Below are positions 8,906 to 21,517 of a DNA stretch of 41,212 nt, in pieces (position 1 is the first letter of the stretch; each line of letters starts with the position of its first letter). A model generated the notes under the pieces. The model worked only from the letters and a program-made list of their open reading frames with translations. It searched no databases and was not told the DNA's origin. The position numbers were made by a program, and so were the translations under genes. The DNA is from Bacteroidales bacterium (GTDB taxonomy: Bacteria; Bacteroidota; Bacteroidia; Bacteroidales; Muribaculaceae): positions 1-41,212 of the forward strand of contig SFNC01000005.1 in NCBI GenBank assembly GCA_004554255.1, given 5' to 3'.

Positions 8906-9532
8906 TTATTCTGATTTTTTGGACTTAAGAACCGCCGCCACACGGGCCGCGTCCTCGTAATCCTCATTTTCTGTAAGTTGGTCAAGCAAAGCCTGCAGAT
9001 CGTCCACGGACATAGCCTGCAGAGAGGAGTCCGAGAGCACGTCGCCGGGCAGATCGTCCCCTGCCTCCATGTCGTCGTCGGCATCATCCGCATCTTCATC
9101 GGAAACCCGGATTTCCTCAAGTTCTATGCCGGTCTCATCCACAATTGCCTGAGTAGTGTATATGGGAGCATTGGCGCGCATGGCCACTGCTATGGCATCC
9201 GACGTGCGCGCATCAAGTTTTACGATACGGTCTCCATCGGTAAAAGTCATCTCAGACGAATATATTCCGTCCTCGAATCTGTAAATAAACACCTCCGTGA
9301 GCCTTACGCCGAAAGCCTGTGCGAAGGCGGCAAAAAGGTCGTGGGTCATGGGGCGCGGAGTGGTCTTATGCTCCAGACGCATGGCGATGGACTGGGCCTC
9401 GGCCGGGCCTATCACCACAGGAATGCGCAACGCGGCATCGCCCTCCACGCTCAGCAGCAATGCGAAAGCGCCGGTTTGCATGGGGCTGTAGCTGATGCCC
9501 ATCACTCTGAGTTTCACTCGGTTATCATCCAT
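8906..9532 (-). CDS. Bifunctional nuclease family protein (DUF151) with UVR domain
   Basis: The 208-aa protein has an N-terminal DUF151 (BFN) domain (about 5-140), with IPVVIGPAEAQSIAM and the block LDARTSDAIAVAMRANAPIY typical of the family. An acidic linker of about 25 residues follows, then a C-terminal UVR motif (about 170-203, with ENEDYEDAARV) like that of UvrB/UvrC. Plant and mycobacterial DUF151 proteins have been linked to RNase/DNase activity. The UVR motif suggests protein contact with a nucleic-acid machine. It begins 4 nt after mnmA, so the two are probably translationally coupled. The biological role here is not established. Confidence 0.85.
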   Translation of the reverse strand: MDDNRVKLRVMGISYSPMQTGAFALLLSVEGDAALRIPVVIGPAEAQSIAMRLEHKTTPRPMTHDLFAAFAQAFGVRLTEVFIYRFEDGIYSSEMTFTDGDRIVKLDARTSDAIAVAMRANAPIYTTQAIVDETGIELEEIRVSDEDADDADDDMEAGDDLPGDVLSDSSLQAMSVDDLQALLDQLTENEDYEDAARVAAVLKSKKSE

Positions 9533-9536
9533 GAAA

Positions 9537-10601
9537 CTATAGGGTTATTATGCCCGAACCAAGACAAATACGGGCATCGGGAGTGTAAATTACGCCGAAC
9601 TGCCCCGGGGCTATGCCCTGGATTTTCTCGGCACTGTTTATAATATAGTCGCCGTCGTCAAGGCGCGTAAGTGTTGCCTCGGTGAAAGCGGGGGTATGTC
9701 TGTTCTTGAACCGTATAGGCACCTCGTTGCAGTTCTCGCCCCAGGGGTCCTCGGTGATGAAGTGCATCTCGGAAAGGCGAATGCGGCGCCCGTACTGTTT
9801 CTCGGTGTCGTATCCGTTAGACACATATATCACATTGTCGTGTACGTTCTTACGCACCACAAACCACGGCCCTCCACTAAGGCCCAGGCCCTTGCGCTGG
9901 CCTATGGTGTGGAACCAGAACCCGCGGTGCTCGCCCAGCTTGCGGCCTGTCTCGATCTCTACTATGGGACCGGGGCGCTCGCCCAAATGGCGACGGATAA
10001 AATCGTTATAGTTAATTTTTCCCAGAAAACATATTCCCTGCGAGTCCTTGCGCGTGGCATTGGGCATGCGCGTCTCCGCGGCAATCTCGCGGACACGGCT
10101 CTTGGGCAGGTCGCCAATCGGGAAAATAAGATGCTTAAGCTGCGGATAAGTGATCTGCGCCAGGAAATCCGTCTGGTCCTTGACGGGGTCTACGGCCGTA
10201 GCAAGCCACTTCTTGCCGTCGCGTTCAATGGTTGTGGCGTAGTGGCCGGTGGCGGTAAGGTCGAATTCATGCCCCCACCGCTGCTCAAAGAATCCGAATT
10301 TTATCATGCGGTTGCACATCATATCCGGATTCGGGGTAAGGCCCGCACGGACAGTGCGCAACGCATACTCCATCACATTGTCCCAGTATTCCTCGTGCAG
10401 CGACACCACCTCGAAGGGCAGATGATACTTGGCGGCGATATACCGGCACATCTCTATATCCTCCTCGGCACTGCAATCGCCCTCGCCGTTGTCCAGGCCT
10501 ATGCGGATGTAGAACAGGTACAGGTCGTGACCCTGCTCCAACAGGCGGTGCACTGCCACGGCGCTGTCCACGCCTCCGGATATCAGAACTGCTATCTTCA
10601 T
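9537..10601 (-). CDS. mnmA: tRNA-specific 2-thiouridylase
   Basis: MnmA installs the 2-thio group on U34 of tRNA-Lys, tRNA-Glu and tRNA-Gln, using ATP and sulfur relayed by a persulfide carrier. The 354-aa protein shows the PP-loop ISGGVDSA (7-14), the catalytic Cys96 in MMCNRMIKF, ATGHYA near 117-122, and the second catalytic Cys191 in QGICFLGK. Both cysteines needed for the persulfide mechanism are present, and length is normal. It starts 4 nt after the DUF5106 gene stop and ends 4 nt before the DUF151 gene, indicating a tight operon. Bacteroidota often carry two mnmA paralogues, so this may not be the only copy. Confidence 0.94.
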   Translation of the reverse strand: MKIAVLISGGVDSAVAVHRLLEQGHDLYLFYIRIGLDNGEGDCSAEEDIEMCRYIAAKYHLPFEVVSLHEEYWDNVMEYALRTVRAGLTPNPDMMCNRMIKFGFFEQRWGHEFDLTATGHYATTIERDGKKWLATAVDPVKDQTDFLAQITYPQLKHLIFPIGDLPKSRVREIAAETRMPNATRKDSQGICFLGKINYNDFIRRHLGERPGPIVEIETGRKLGEHRGFWFHTIGQRKGLGLSGGPWFVVRKNVHDNVIYVSNGYDTEKQYGRRIRLSEMHFITEDPWGENCNEVPIRFKNRHTPAFTEATLTRLDDGDYIINSAEKIQGIAPGQFGVIYTPDARICLGSGIITL

Positions 10602-10605
10602 GTCT

Positions 10606-11580
10606 TTACTGAGCCGGGGTGTTCGGGGTCTCGGCCTGGGCAGGCTCTGCTGCGGCGTTGCTGTTTGCGCCCTCCATGACTTTCTTGAGTATCTCGTTGA
10701 AAGCCATGAGGATATTGTCTACGGGGATGTCCTTGGCGCTGACCTTGCGCCGGCCATCGGTATTGTCCAGATAATAGAACTGAGGCTGCGTGCGCATGGT
10801 AAAGTAGCGGTCGGCGTCGGGATACGCGCCCACAACCCAGTTCTCCGGCAGGTCCTTTGCGCCGTCCTTGAACGCGGCGTCGGGTTCACCGGGATAAATC
10901 GCCACCACAGCCAGTGCTCCGGCGTTGATGTAAGTGGGCACGGCGATATCGGCCGCCAGACGCGCCTTGGCAAGGCGGCAGTCCGAGCAGTCCGGATCGT
11001 AGAAGAACAGGATTATATTGTTTGCCTTCACATCCGAGATATGACCCTTTGTGCCATCGGGGCGTGTGAACTCAAAGTCGGCGATCTGACGTCCCACCAT
11101 AGAGTTTTTCAGCTGCTGATACTGAGAGACATAACGGGCTTTTTCGGGCGATTTAACCTTCTTGTTGGTGGCGACAGCCTCCACAAACGGCAGATATATC
11201 TCCTCTGAGATATACTCTGACGTATCCGCGGCAATCTTGCCCTCGGCTATTCGCGCCAGCACCACCAGATTGTCAGGCTTGGCCTTGTTGACCTTGTCGA
11301 CAAGCTTGCCGATGGAGGCATATACGGTATCGGCACTCGCGTATGGCGCGATGCTGAAGAACTGCTCCAGGGTATAGTCAAGGCGTCCCAGGCTCGAGAA
11401 CGAGCTTTTGGGGTTAAATGTATCCCAGTACTTATCAATGATATAGCTGGAACGGCTCTGCAGCGTCGTCATTGAGGACGGCGGCACGGGCATGGTTATA
11501 AGCAAGTTATTGTCGGGCTGTTGGGCGGTGGCCGTAAAAGCCAGCAGGAGAGCGCATACAGCGGCAAATAATTTCTTCAT
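10606..11580 (-). CDS. Exported DUF5106 / thioredoxin-fold protein
   Basis: From the ATG at 11580 the protein has 324 aa: signal peptide (residues 1 to about 19, ending FTATAQ), an alpha-helical DUF5106-like region, then a thioredoxin-like domain with the strand NIILFFYDPDCSDC containing a CxxC redox pair. A flexible Ala/Glu/Pro-rich tail closes it. In Bacteroidota such proteins are periplasmic or lipid-anchored and thought to act in thiol-disulfide exchange; no substrate is known. The frame stays open upstream as far as 11958, but the signal peptide places the start at 11580. It is the promoter-proximal gene of the seven-gene operon. Confidence 0.82.
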   Translation of the reverse strand: MKKLFAAVCALLLAFTATAQQPDNNLLITMPVPPSSMTTLQSRSSYIIDKYWDTFNPKSSFSSLGRLDYTLEQFFSIAPYASADTVYASIGKLVDKVNKAKPDNLVVLARIAEGKIAADTSEYISEEIYLPFVEAVATNKKVKSPEKARYVSQYQQLKNSMVGRQIADFEFTRPDGTKGHISDVKANNIILFFYDPDCSDCRLAKARLAADIAVPTYINAGALAVVAIYPGEPDAAFKDGAKDLPENWVVGAYPDADRYFTMRTQPQFYYLDNTDGRRKVSAKDIPVDNILMAFNEILKKVMEGANSNAAAEPAQAETPNTPAQ

Positions 11581-11722
11581 TGCAAATATGATAAAGAAGT
11601 TGTTCTGTTTGTCATCTTTCTTGCTAAGCACACGGGAAACATTCGGATCTGATGAGCCGAATATAATCTCATTTTGGGTTTCTACTTTTACCGGCATACA
11701 AAAAATTGCGATTAAGTGTGTA

Positions 11723-11730
11723 CAAAGGTA
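11723..11730 (-). promoter_or_regulatory. -7 box for the DUF5106-mnmA operon
   Basis: The minus strand reads TACCTTTG, an exact TAnnTTTG match, about 143 nt upstream of the start codon at 11580. The implied leader is about 135 nt and contains no stop in the gene's frame. No clear -33 box is visible. Confidence 0.55.
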
Positions 11731-11863
11731 CAAATTTTTGCGATTATAACCGCGATTTTTACAAAAAACTGAGTTTAGGGAGCGCTGAGCAGTGCTGAAC
11801 AGGCTTTTCCCATTCCTTTGCTGTGCAGAACTAACCCGGCATGCGGATATGTAAAGGAAGTTA

Positions 11864-11939
11864 AAAAAGGATGAACAGCGCCTCAAAAAGGATGAACAGC
11901 GCCCCGGAAGTTCTATGAGAGCTTTTGGGGCGCTGTTCA
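11864..11939 (-). terminator. rpoBC operon terminator with duplicated 3' arm
   Basis: On the minus strand the arm 11939-11927 pairs perfectly over 13 bp with 11905-11893 (TGAACAGCGCCCC on +), followed by TCCTTTTT. The 19-nt unit 11885-11903 is repeated exactly at 11864-11882, giving a second possible partner, again followed by a T-run. It begins 48 nt after the rpoC stop. Either hairpin would be a good intrinsic terminator. The rest of 11581-11986 holds the DUF5106 promoter and leader; I see no gene in it. Confidence 0.75.
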
Positions 11940-11986
11940 GTATTATTTGCTTTGACACTCCGGGAGTTGAGTGCTTAGGCGTGGTA

Positions 11987-14900
11987 TCAGTCGTTGGCGA
12001 CCTCGGAGGGGGTGACGTCGAGGACGTCGTTGCCCTCGTAGCTGAGGCGGCTGTCGATTTCGTCGGTTGAGGTTACGACGAGGCGCTGGTACTCGCGCAG
12101 ACCGGTTCCGGCGGGAATCAGGTGACCGCAGATTACGTTCTCCTTCATGCCCTCCAGAGAGTCTGACTTACCGTTGATGGCAGCTTCGTTGAGGACTTTG
12201 GTGGTCTCCTGGAATGATGCTGCGGACATGAAGCTGGAGGTCTGCAGGGCGGCACGGGTGATACCCTGGAGGATCTGCTCGGATGTCGCGGGCACGGCAT
12301 CGCGGGCGATAATAAGCTTCTGGTCCTTGCGCTTCAGAGCCGAGTTCTCGTCACGGAGCTTGCGCGCGGTGATAATCTGGCCTTCGTGGATAGTGGTGGA
12401 GTCACCGGGATCGGTAACCACTTTCTTGCCCCAGATGCGGTCGTTCTCGTCCATGAAGTCGCGTTTGTCCACTACCTGCTGCTCCAGGAAGTTTGTGTCT
12501 CCGGGATCCAGGATGTTGACTTTGCGCATCATCTGGCGAACGATAACCTCGAAGTGCTTGTCGTTGATTTTCACACCCTGCATGCGGTACACGTCCTGAA
12601 CCTCGTTAACGATGTACTCCTGTACAGCGGTCGGGCCCATGATGTTGAGGATGTCGGCGGGGGTGATGGCACCGTCCGAGAGGGGAGTACCGGCGCGTAC
12701 ATAGTCGTTCTCCTGCACGAGCATCTGCTTGGACAGAGGGATGAGGTATTTCTTGGTTTCGCCAAGTTTGCTGGTGACGGAAATCTCGCGGTTACCGCGT
12801 TTGATTTTACCGAACTTGACTTCACCGTCGATTTCAGAGACGATGGCGGGGTTGGACGGGTTGCGGGCCTCGAAGAGCTCGGTAACACGGGGCAGACCGC
12901 CCGTGATGTCACCGGCGCCGCCGGTAGCACGCGGAATCTTGATGACGAGCTCGCCGGGCTTGATGTCCTGGCCTTCTTCAAGGAGCAGGTGAGCGCCCAC
13001 AGGCAGCGAGTAGTTCTTGATGATGTTGCCGTCGTTGTCCGAGATGTTGATTTCGGGGTTCTTGGCGCGGTCGCGGCTTTCAATAATCACGCGGTCCTCA
13101 AGGCCTGACTGCTCGTCAACATCGGTGCGGAAGGTAACGCCTTCCACGAGGTTCGAGTAGCTTACGCGGCCGCCGACCTCGCTGACGATAACAGCGTTGA
13201 AGGGGTCCCATTCGCAAATCACATCGCCTTTGGCAACCTTGTCGCCGTTGTTGAAGTACAGTTTTGCGCCGTAGGGGATGTTGGCGTTTGTGAGCATCAT
13301 GCCGGTATGGGGGTCCATGATGCGCATTTCGGCCAGACGGCCCAGGACAACCTGTACGGGTTTGCCGTTAGCACCCACCTCGTCGGTGGTAACGGTACGG
13401 AGTTCATCGATTTCCAGGACGCCCTCGTAGCGTGAGGTCACGCTGTTGATGGCTGCGACGTTGGAGGCCACACCACCGACGTGGAAGGTACGCAGAGTCA
13501 GCTGGGTACCGGGCTCACCGATAGACTGTGCGGCGATTACGCCGACAGCCTCGCCCTTCTGAACCATGCGAAGGTTGGAGAGGTTGCGGCCGTAGCAGCG
13601 TGCGCACACGCCTTTCTTGCTTTCGCAGGTGAGCACCGAACGGATTTCCACGCTCTCAATGGGCGATGCGTCAATGCGGTCGGCGGCGGCATCGGTGATT
13701 TCCTCGCCGGCGGCGACGATAATCTCGCCGTTGGTGGGGTCAACGATATCGTGAACAGATACACGACCCAGGATGCGTTCGCCCAGAGAGGCGATAACCT
13801 CGTCGTTTTTCTTGATTGCCGTGCAAACCAGGCCGCGGAGAGTGCCGCAGTCTTCCTCGTTGATGATGACATCGTGGGCCACGTCCACCAGACGACGTGT
13901 AAGATAACCGGCGTCGGCGGTCTTAAGCGCGGTATCCGCAAGACCTTTACGGGCACCGTGTGTGGAGATGAAGTACTCCAGCACCGACAGGCCTTCCTTG
14001 AAGTTTGCAAGAATCGGGTTTTCGATGATCTGACCGCCCTCGGCACCTGCCTTCTGGGGTTTTGCCATAAGGCCACGCATACCTGCCAGCTGGCGGATCT
14101 GGTCCTTTGAACCACGGGCACCGGAGTCAAGCATCATGAATACGGCGTTGAATCCGTCGTTAGCCTCGGTCATCTGTTTCATCAGGATGTCGGTGAGCTT
14201 GGAGTTCACGTGTGTCCAGATGTCGATAATCTGATTATAGCGTTCGGTGTTGGTGATGAAACCCATAGCGTAGTTGTTCATCACTTCCTCTACCTGAGCG
14301 TAACCCTCGGCCACGATTTCTTCTTTTTCCTTCGGGATGATAACATCACCGAGGTTGAATGACAGACCACCGCGGAATGCCATGTAGTAACCGAGGTTCT
14401 TGATGTCGTCCAGGAACTGTGCCGAGCGGGGAATACCACAGCGTTTGATTACGCGCGAGATGATGTTACGCAGCGATTTCTTGGACAGGATTTCGTTTAC
14501 GTAACCGATTTCGGCGGGTACATACTGGTTTACGAGCACGCGGCCTACTGAGGTGTTCTCCACGATATGTTTGATGGGGTTGCCGTCCTTGTCTACATCG
14601 TCAACCAGCACCGAAACGGGAGCGTGCAGAGTCACCTTGCCTTCATTGTATGCGATCTGAGCCTCCTCGGGGCCATAGAAGACAGTGCCTTCGCCCTTGT
14701 CTCCGTGGCGGAGTTTGGTGATGTAGTACAGACCGAGTACCATGTCCTGCGAGGGCACGGTGATAGGCGCGCCGTTGGCGGGGTTGAGGATATTGTGCGA
14801 GCCGAGCATCAGGAGCTGAGCTTCCAGCACGGCCTCATTGCCGAGGGGCAAGTGCACGGCCATCTGGTCACCGTCGAAGTCGGCGTTGAACGCGGTACAA

Positions 14901-16285
14901 GCCAGCGGGTGCAGCTGGATGGCCTTACCCTCGATCATCTTGGGCTGGAACGCCTGGATACCCAGACGGTGCAGTGTCGGTGCACGGTTCAGCAGCACGG
15001 GATGGCCCTTCATGACGTTCTCGAGGATGTCCCATACCACGGGTTCCTTGCGGTCCACGATTTTCTTGGCGCTCTTGACAGTCTTGACGATACCGCGCTC
15101 GATGAGCTTGCGGATAACGAAGGGCTTGTACAGCTCGGCGGCCATGTATTTGGGGATACCGCACTCGTGCATCTTCAGCTCGGGGCCTACGACGATAACG
15201 GAACGTGCCGAGTAGTCAACACGTTTACCGAGGAGGTTCTGACGGAAACGTCCCTGTTTACCTTTCAGCGAGTCCGAGAGGGATTTGAGGGGGCGGTTTG
15301 CATCGGATTTAACAGCCGAAGACTTGCGCGAGTTGTCCAGCAGCGAGTCCACAGCCTCCTGCAGCATACGCTTCTCGTTGCGGAGAATCACCTCGGGAGC
15401 CTTGATTTCGATGAGACGTTTGAGGCGGTTGTTGCGGATAATCACGCGGCGGTAGAGGTCGTTGAGGTCCGAGGTTGCGAAACGGCCGCCATCCAGGGGC
15501 ACGAGGGGACGCAGTTCGGGCGGAATAACGGGCACGGCCTGGAGAATCATCCACTCGGGTTTGTTGCGGTGACGCGAAGCGCGGAAGCTTTCCACCACCT
15601 GGAGGCGCTTCAGAGCCTCGGTCTTACGCTGCTGCGAGCCGTCCTTGTCGGCCTGTGCGCGCAGATTGTAGCTGAGCAGGTCCAGATCCAGCTCGGTGAG
15701 CAGGTCGTAGATTGCCTCGGCACCCATCTTTGCCACAAACTTCTTGGGGTCTCCGTCTTCCAGCAGCTGGTTGTCGGGCATCGAGTCGATGATATTGAAG
15801 TACTCGTCCTCGGTGAGCAGGTCGAGGCGCTGTACGCCTTCCACCTCACCGGGGTTGATAACGATATATCGCTCGTAATAGATTACAGAATCAAGTTTTT
15901 TGGAGGGCAGACCCAGCAGGTAGCCTATCTTGTTGGGCAGGGAGCGGAAGTACCAGATGTGTGCCACGGGCACCACGAGTTTGATGTGGCCCATACGCTC
16001 ACGGCGTACTTTTTTCTCGGTAACTTCAACACCGCAACGGTCGCAGACGATGCCTTTGTAACGGATGCGTTTGTACTTTCCGCAGTGGCACTCGTAATCT
16101 TTAACCGGGCCGAAGATGCGCTCGCAGAAGAGGCCGTCGCGCTCGGGCTTGTAGGTGCGGTAGTTGATAGTTTCGGGTTTTAGAACCTCGCCGCTTGATT
16201 TCTCCAGGATTTCCTCGGGCGAAGCAAGGCCGATGGTTATCTTGGAGAAGCCTGTCTTTTGTTGTTTGTCTTTTCTAAAAGCCAT
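11987..16285 (-). CDS. rpoC: DNA-directed RNA polymerase subunit beta'
   Basis: This is the 1432-aa beta' subunit of RNA polymerase, which supplies the catalytic Mg2+ site. The N-terminal zinc finger (CHCGKYKRIRYKGIVCDRCG, about 67-86), the active-site loop NADFDGD (about 467-473), the RQNLLGKRVDYSARSVIVVGP region, the second zinc site CESKKGVCARCYG (about 885-900) and the bridge/trigger-helix block GEPGTQLTLRTFHVGG are all visible. Length fits Bacteroidota. It starts 96 nt after rpoB and is the last gene of the operon, ending at a strong terminator. No frameshift or unusual insertion was noticed. Confidence 0.98.
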   Translation of the reverse strand: MAFRKDKQQKTGFSKITIGLASPEEILEKSSGEVLKPETINYRTYKPERDGLFCERIFGPVKDYECHCGKYKRIRYKGIVCDRCGVEVTEKKVRRERMGHIKLVVPVAHIWYFRSLPNKIGYLLGLPSKKLDSVIYYERYIVINPGEVEGVQRLDLLTEDEYFNIIDSMPDNQLLEDGDPKKFVAKMGAEAIYDLLTELDLDLLSYNLRAQADKDGSQQRKTEALKRLQVVESFRASRHRNKPEWMILQAVPVIPPELRPLVPLDGGRFATSDLNDLYRRVIIRNNRLKRLIEIKAPEVILRNEKRMLQEAVDSLLDNSRKSSAVKSDANRPLKSLSDSLKGKQGRFRQNLLGKRVDYSARSVIVVGPELKMHECGIPKYMAAELYKPFVIRKLIERGIVKTVKSAKKIVDRKEPVVWDILENVMKGHPVLLNRAPTLHRLGIQAFQPKMIEGKAIQLHPLACTAFNADFDGDQMAVHLPLGNEAVLEAQLLMLGSHNILNPANGAPITVPSQDMVLGLYYITKLRHGDKGEGTVFYGPEEAQIAYNEGKVTLHAPVSVLVDDVDKDGNPIKHIVENTSVGRVLVNQYVPAEIGYVNEILSKKSLRNIISRVIKRCGIPRSAQFLDDIKNLGYYMAFRGGLSFNLGDVIIPKEKEEIVAEGYAQVEEVMNNYAMGFITNTERYNQIIDIWTHVNSKLTDILMKQMTEANDGFNAVFMMLDSGARGSKDQIRQLAGMRGLMAKPQKAGAEGGQIIENPILANFKEGLSVLEYFISTHGARKGLADTALKTADAGYLTRRLVDVAHDVIINEEDCGTLRGLVCTAIKKNDEVIASLGERILGRVSVHDIVDPTNGEIIVAAGEEITDAAADRIDASPIESVEIRSVLTCESKKGVCARCYGRNLSNLRMVQKGEAVGVIAAQSIGEPGTQLTLRTFHVGGVASNVAAINSVTSRYEGVLEIDELRTVTTDEVGANGKPVQVVLGRLAEMRIMDPHTGMMLTNANIPYGAKLYFNNGDKVAKGDVICEWDPFNAVIVSEVGGRVSYSNLVEGVTFRTDVDEQSGLEDRVIIESRDRAKNPEINISDNDGNIIKNYSLPVGAHLLLEEGQDIKPGELVIKIPRATGGAGDITGGLPRVTELFEARNPSNPAIVSEIDGEVKFGKIKRGNREISVTSKLGETKKYLIPLSKQMLVQENDYVRAGTPLSDGAITPADILNIMGPTAVQEYIVNEVQDVYRMQGVKINDKHFEVIVRQMMRKVNILDPGDTNFLEQQVVDKRDFMDENDRIWGKKVVTDPGDSTTIHEGQIITARKLRDENSALKRKDQKLIIARDAVPATSEQILQGITRAALQTSSFMSAASFQETTKVLNEAAINGKSDSLEGMKENVICGHLIPAGTGLREYQRLVVTSTDEIDSRLSYEGNDVLDVTPSEVAND

Positions 16286-16381
16286 ATTATGGTAACAGTG
16301 TCTATGCTGATGTTTTGGTGAATAGAGGAGAAACAGAGTGGCCGGCGCGCGATGCGTGCGGGCATTGCGCGCCGCCCTGTA

Positions 16382-20194
<3,813 letters not shown>

Positions 20195-20494
20195 TAATGT
20201 TAGATGTATGTTATGGGTAGGAGGGATTTGTTATGGCTGGAGGGGCGAGAGGGGCATGTTGCGGCATAAACAGCACGGACATCAGGGTTGATGGCGGGGA
20301 AACCGCCGGCCCGTATTGCCGCAAAGCACCGTCATCCAATCACGGCAGCCGATCCTTTACCGGGTGGCATTGTTATAGCAGCGCATTCGTCGGGAAAGCC
20401 AATGCTGGCCGCCCCTGTTTTGGGGACTCTGATGGCGGCACCGGCGCTGTGCGGTGCCCCCGCGTCCGTACGTATCCTTATGATAGACACGAAA
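20195..20494 (-). other. GC-rich structured leader between rplL and rpoB
   Basis: About 300 nt without a convincing gene. It contains several perfect stems: 20293-20297 with 20303-20307, 20412-20415 with 20422-20425, and 20437-20443 with 20452-20458. No TAnnTTTG box is present on the minus strand. In other bacteria this intergenic region carries attenuation and RNA-processing signals, which is the likeliest role here. A 97-codon + strand frame exists but has no recognisable product and lies antisense to the operon. Confidence 0.45.
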
Positions 20495-20528
20495 GGTTAA
20501 GAATGACCCTTTTCGGGCATTCTTAACC
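20495..20528 (-). terminator. Attenuator-like hairpin after rplL
   Basis: GGTTAAGAATG (20495-20505) and CATTCTTAACC (20518-20528) form a perfect 11-bp stem, extended inward by CCC/GGG. It lies 24 nt past the rplL stop. The following minus-strand sequence starts TTTCG but lacks a long U-run, so partial termination or processing is more likely than full arrest. A smaller 6-bp hairpin (20534-20548) precedes it. Confidence 0.55.
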
Positions 20529-20552
20529 TAAAATCCTGATACTCAGGAGTTA

Positions 20553-20924
20553 TTATTTGAGCTCAACCTCAGCGCCGGCTTCTTCGAGTTCCTTCTTCAG
20601 GTTCTCGGCCTCAGCTTTGGGAAGACCTTCTTTGACAACAGAGGGAGCGTTGTCTACCATCTCTTTAGCCTCTTTCAGGCCAAGACCGGTGAGTTCTTTT
20701 ACTTTCTTAACCACCTGCAGCTTTGCAGCGCCGGCAGCTTTCAGAACTACATCGAAGTTTGATTTCTCTTCAGCGGCTTCGCCAGCGGCGGGAGCAGCAG
20801 CAACAGCAACAGCTGCAGCGGCGGGTTCGATACCGTACTCGTCCTTCAGGATCTGTGCCAGTTCGTTGACTTCCTTAACGGTGAGGTTAACAAGTTGTTC
20901 AGCAAAAGCTTTTAAATCTGCCAT
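20553..20924 (-). CDS. rplL: 50S ribosomal protein L7/L12
   Basis: The 123-aa protein forms the multimeric ribosomal stalk that recruits translation GTPases. It has the N-terminal dimerisation helix hairpin (about 1-33), an Ala-rich flexible hinge (about 36-52) and the C-terminal factor-binding domain with VVKKVKELTGLGLKEAKEMV. Size and organisation are normal. It starts 48 nt after rplJ across an AT-rich spacer. Confidence 0.97.
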   Translation of the reverse strand: MADLKAFAEQLVNLTVKEVNELAQILKDEYGIEPAAAAVAVAAAPAAGEAAEEKSNFDVVLKAAGAAKLQVVKKVKELTGLGLKEAKEMVDNAPSVVKEGLPKAEAENLKKELEEAGAEVELK

Positions 20925-20972
20925 TGTAGTAAATATTTATTTGTTTTGTTTTATTCTATTTGTGTTTTTGTT

Positions 20973-21497
20973 TTATGCTTCTTTCTGCGAAAGTGTCTCC
21001 AGGATGCCATGGAGCTTGGTAGCGCCTGACTGCAGTGCGCTGACAACGTTCTTCGCGGGAGACTGCAGCAGAGCCACAACGTCGGCGATGAGTTCGTGTT
21101 TGCTCTTGATTGCGGCAAGAGCGTCAAGCTGGTCGGCACCGTAGTATACGGTCTCTTCCACATAAGCGGCCTTCAGGGCGGGGAGGGTTTCGCCTTTCTT
21201 GACAAAGTCCTTGAGCAGTTTTGCAGGAGCATTGCCTACGTTGGTGCACATCAGTGTGGTGGCACCTTTAAGGGCGGGATACAGCTCGGTAAAGTCACCT
21301 TCCATAGACTCGAGAGCCTTGTGCAGAAGGGTGTTCTTGACAACAAGAAGCTTGATGTCGGCACCGAAGCAAGCGCGACGCAGGGCCGAGGTCTTTTCGG
21401 CGTCAAGCCCGGCGGTCTCTACCAGGTAAAAGCCATTGTACTCCTTAAGAGTGTTGGCGATATTCTCAATTACTAAAGCCTTATCTTCTTTTTTCAT
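20973..21497 (-). CDS. rplJ: 50S ribosomal protein L10
   Basis: L10 (uL10) is the base of the ribosomal stalk; it binds 23S rRNA and holds the L7/L12 dimers. The 174-aa protein shows the typical N-terminus (KKEDKALVIENI), KLLVVKNTLLHKALE (about 49-63) and a C-terminal helix for L7/L12 binding. It lies 20 nt after rplA. In many bacteria the L10-L7/L12 complex represses its own mRNA; no clear leader structure for that is visible in the short gap here. Confidence 0.96.
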   Translation of the reverse strand: MKKEDKALVIENIANTLKEYNGFYLVETAGLDAEKTSALRRACFGADIKLLVVKNTLLHKALESMEGDFTELYPALKGATTLMCTNVGNAPAKLLKDFVKKGETLPALKAAYVEETVYYGADQLDALAAIKSKHELIADVVALLQSPAKNVVSALQSGATKLHGILETLSQKEA

Positions 21498-21517
21498 GTC
21501 TGTGTCATTTTAGAGGA

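Noticed and set aside
14567..16183. Long + strand frame of 538 codons opposite rpoC
   Set aside because: It lies wholly antisense to the strongly conserved rpoC, and its composition is the expected mirror of GC-biased third positions; no recognisable domain.
20233..20526. 97-codon + strand frame in the rplL-rpoB spacer
   Set aside because: Antisense to the operon leader, low-complexity, no start signal and no recognisable product.
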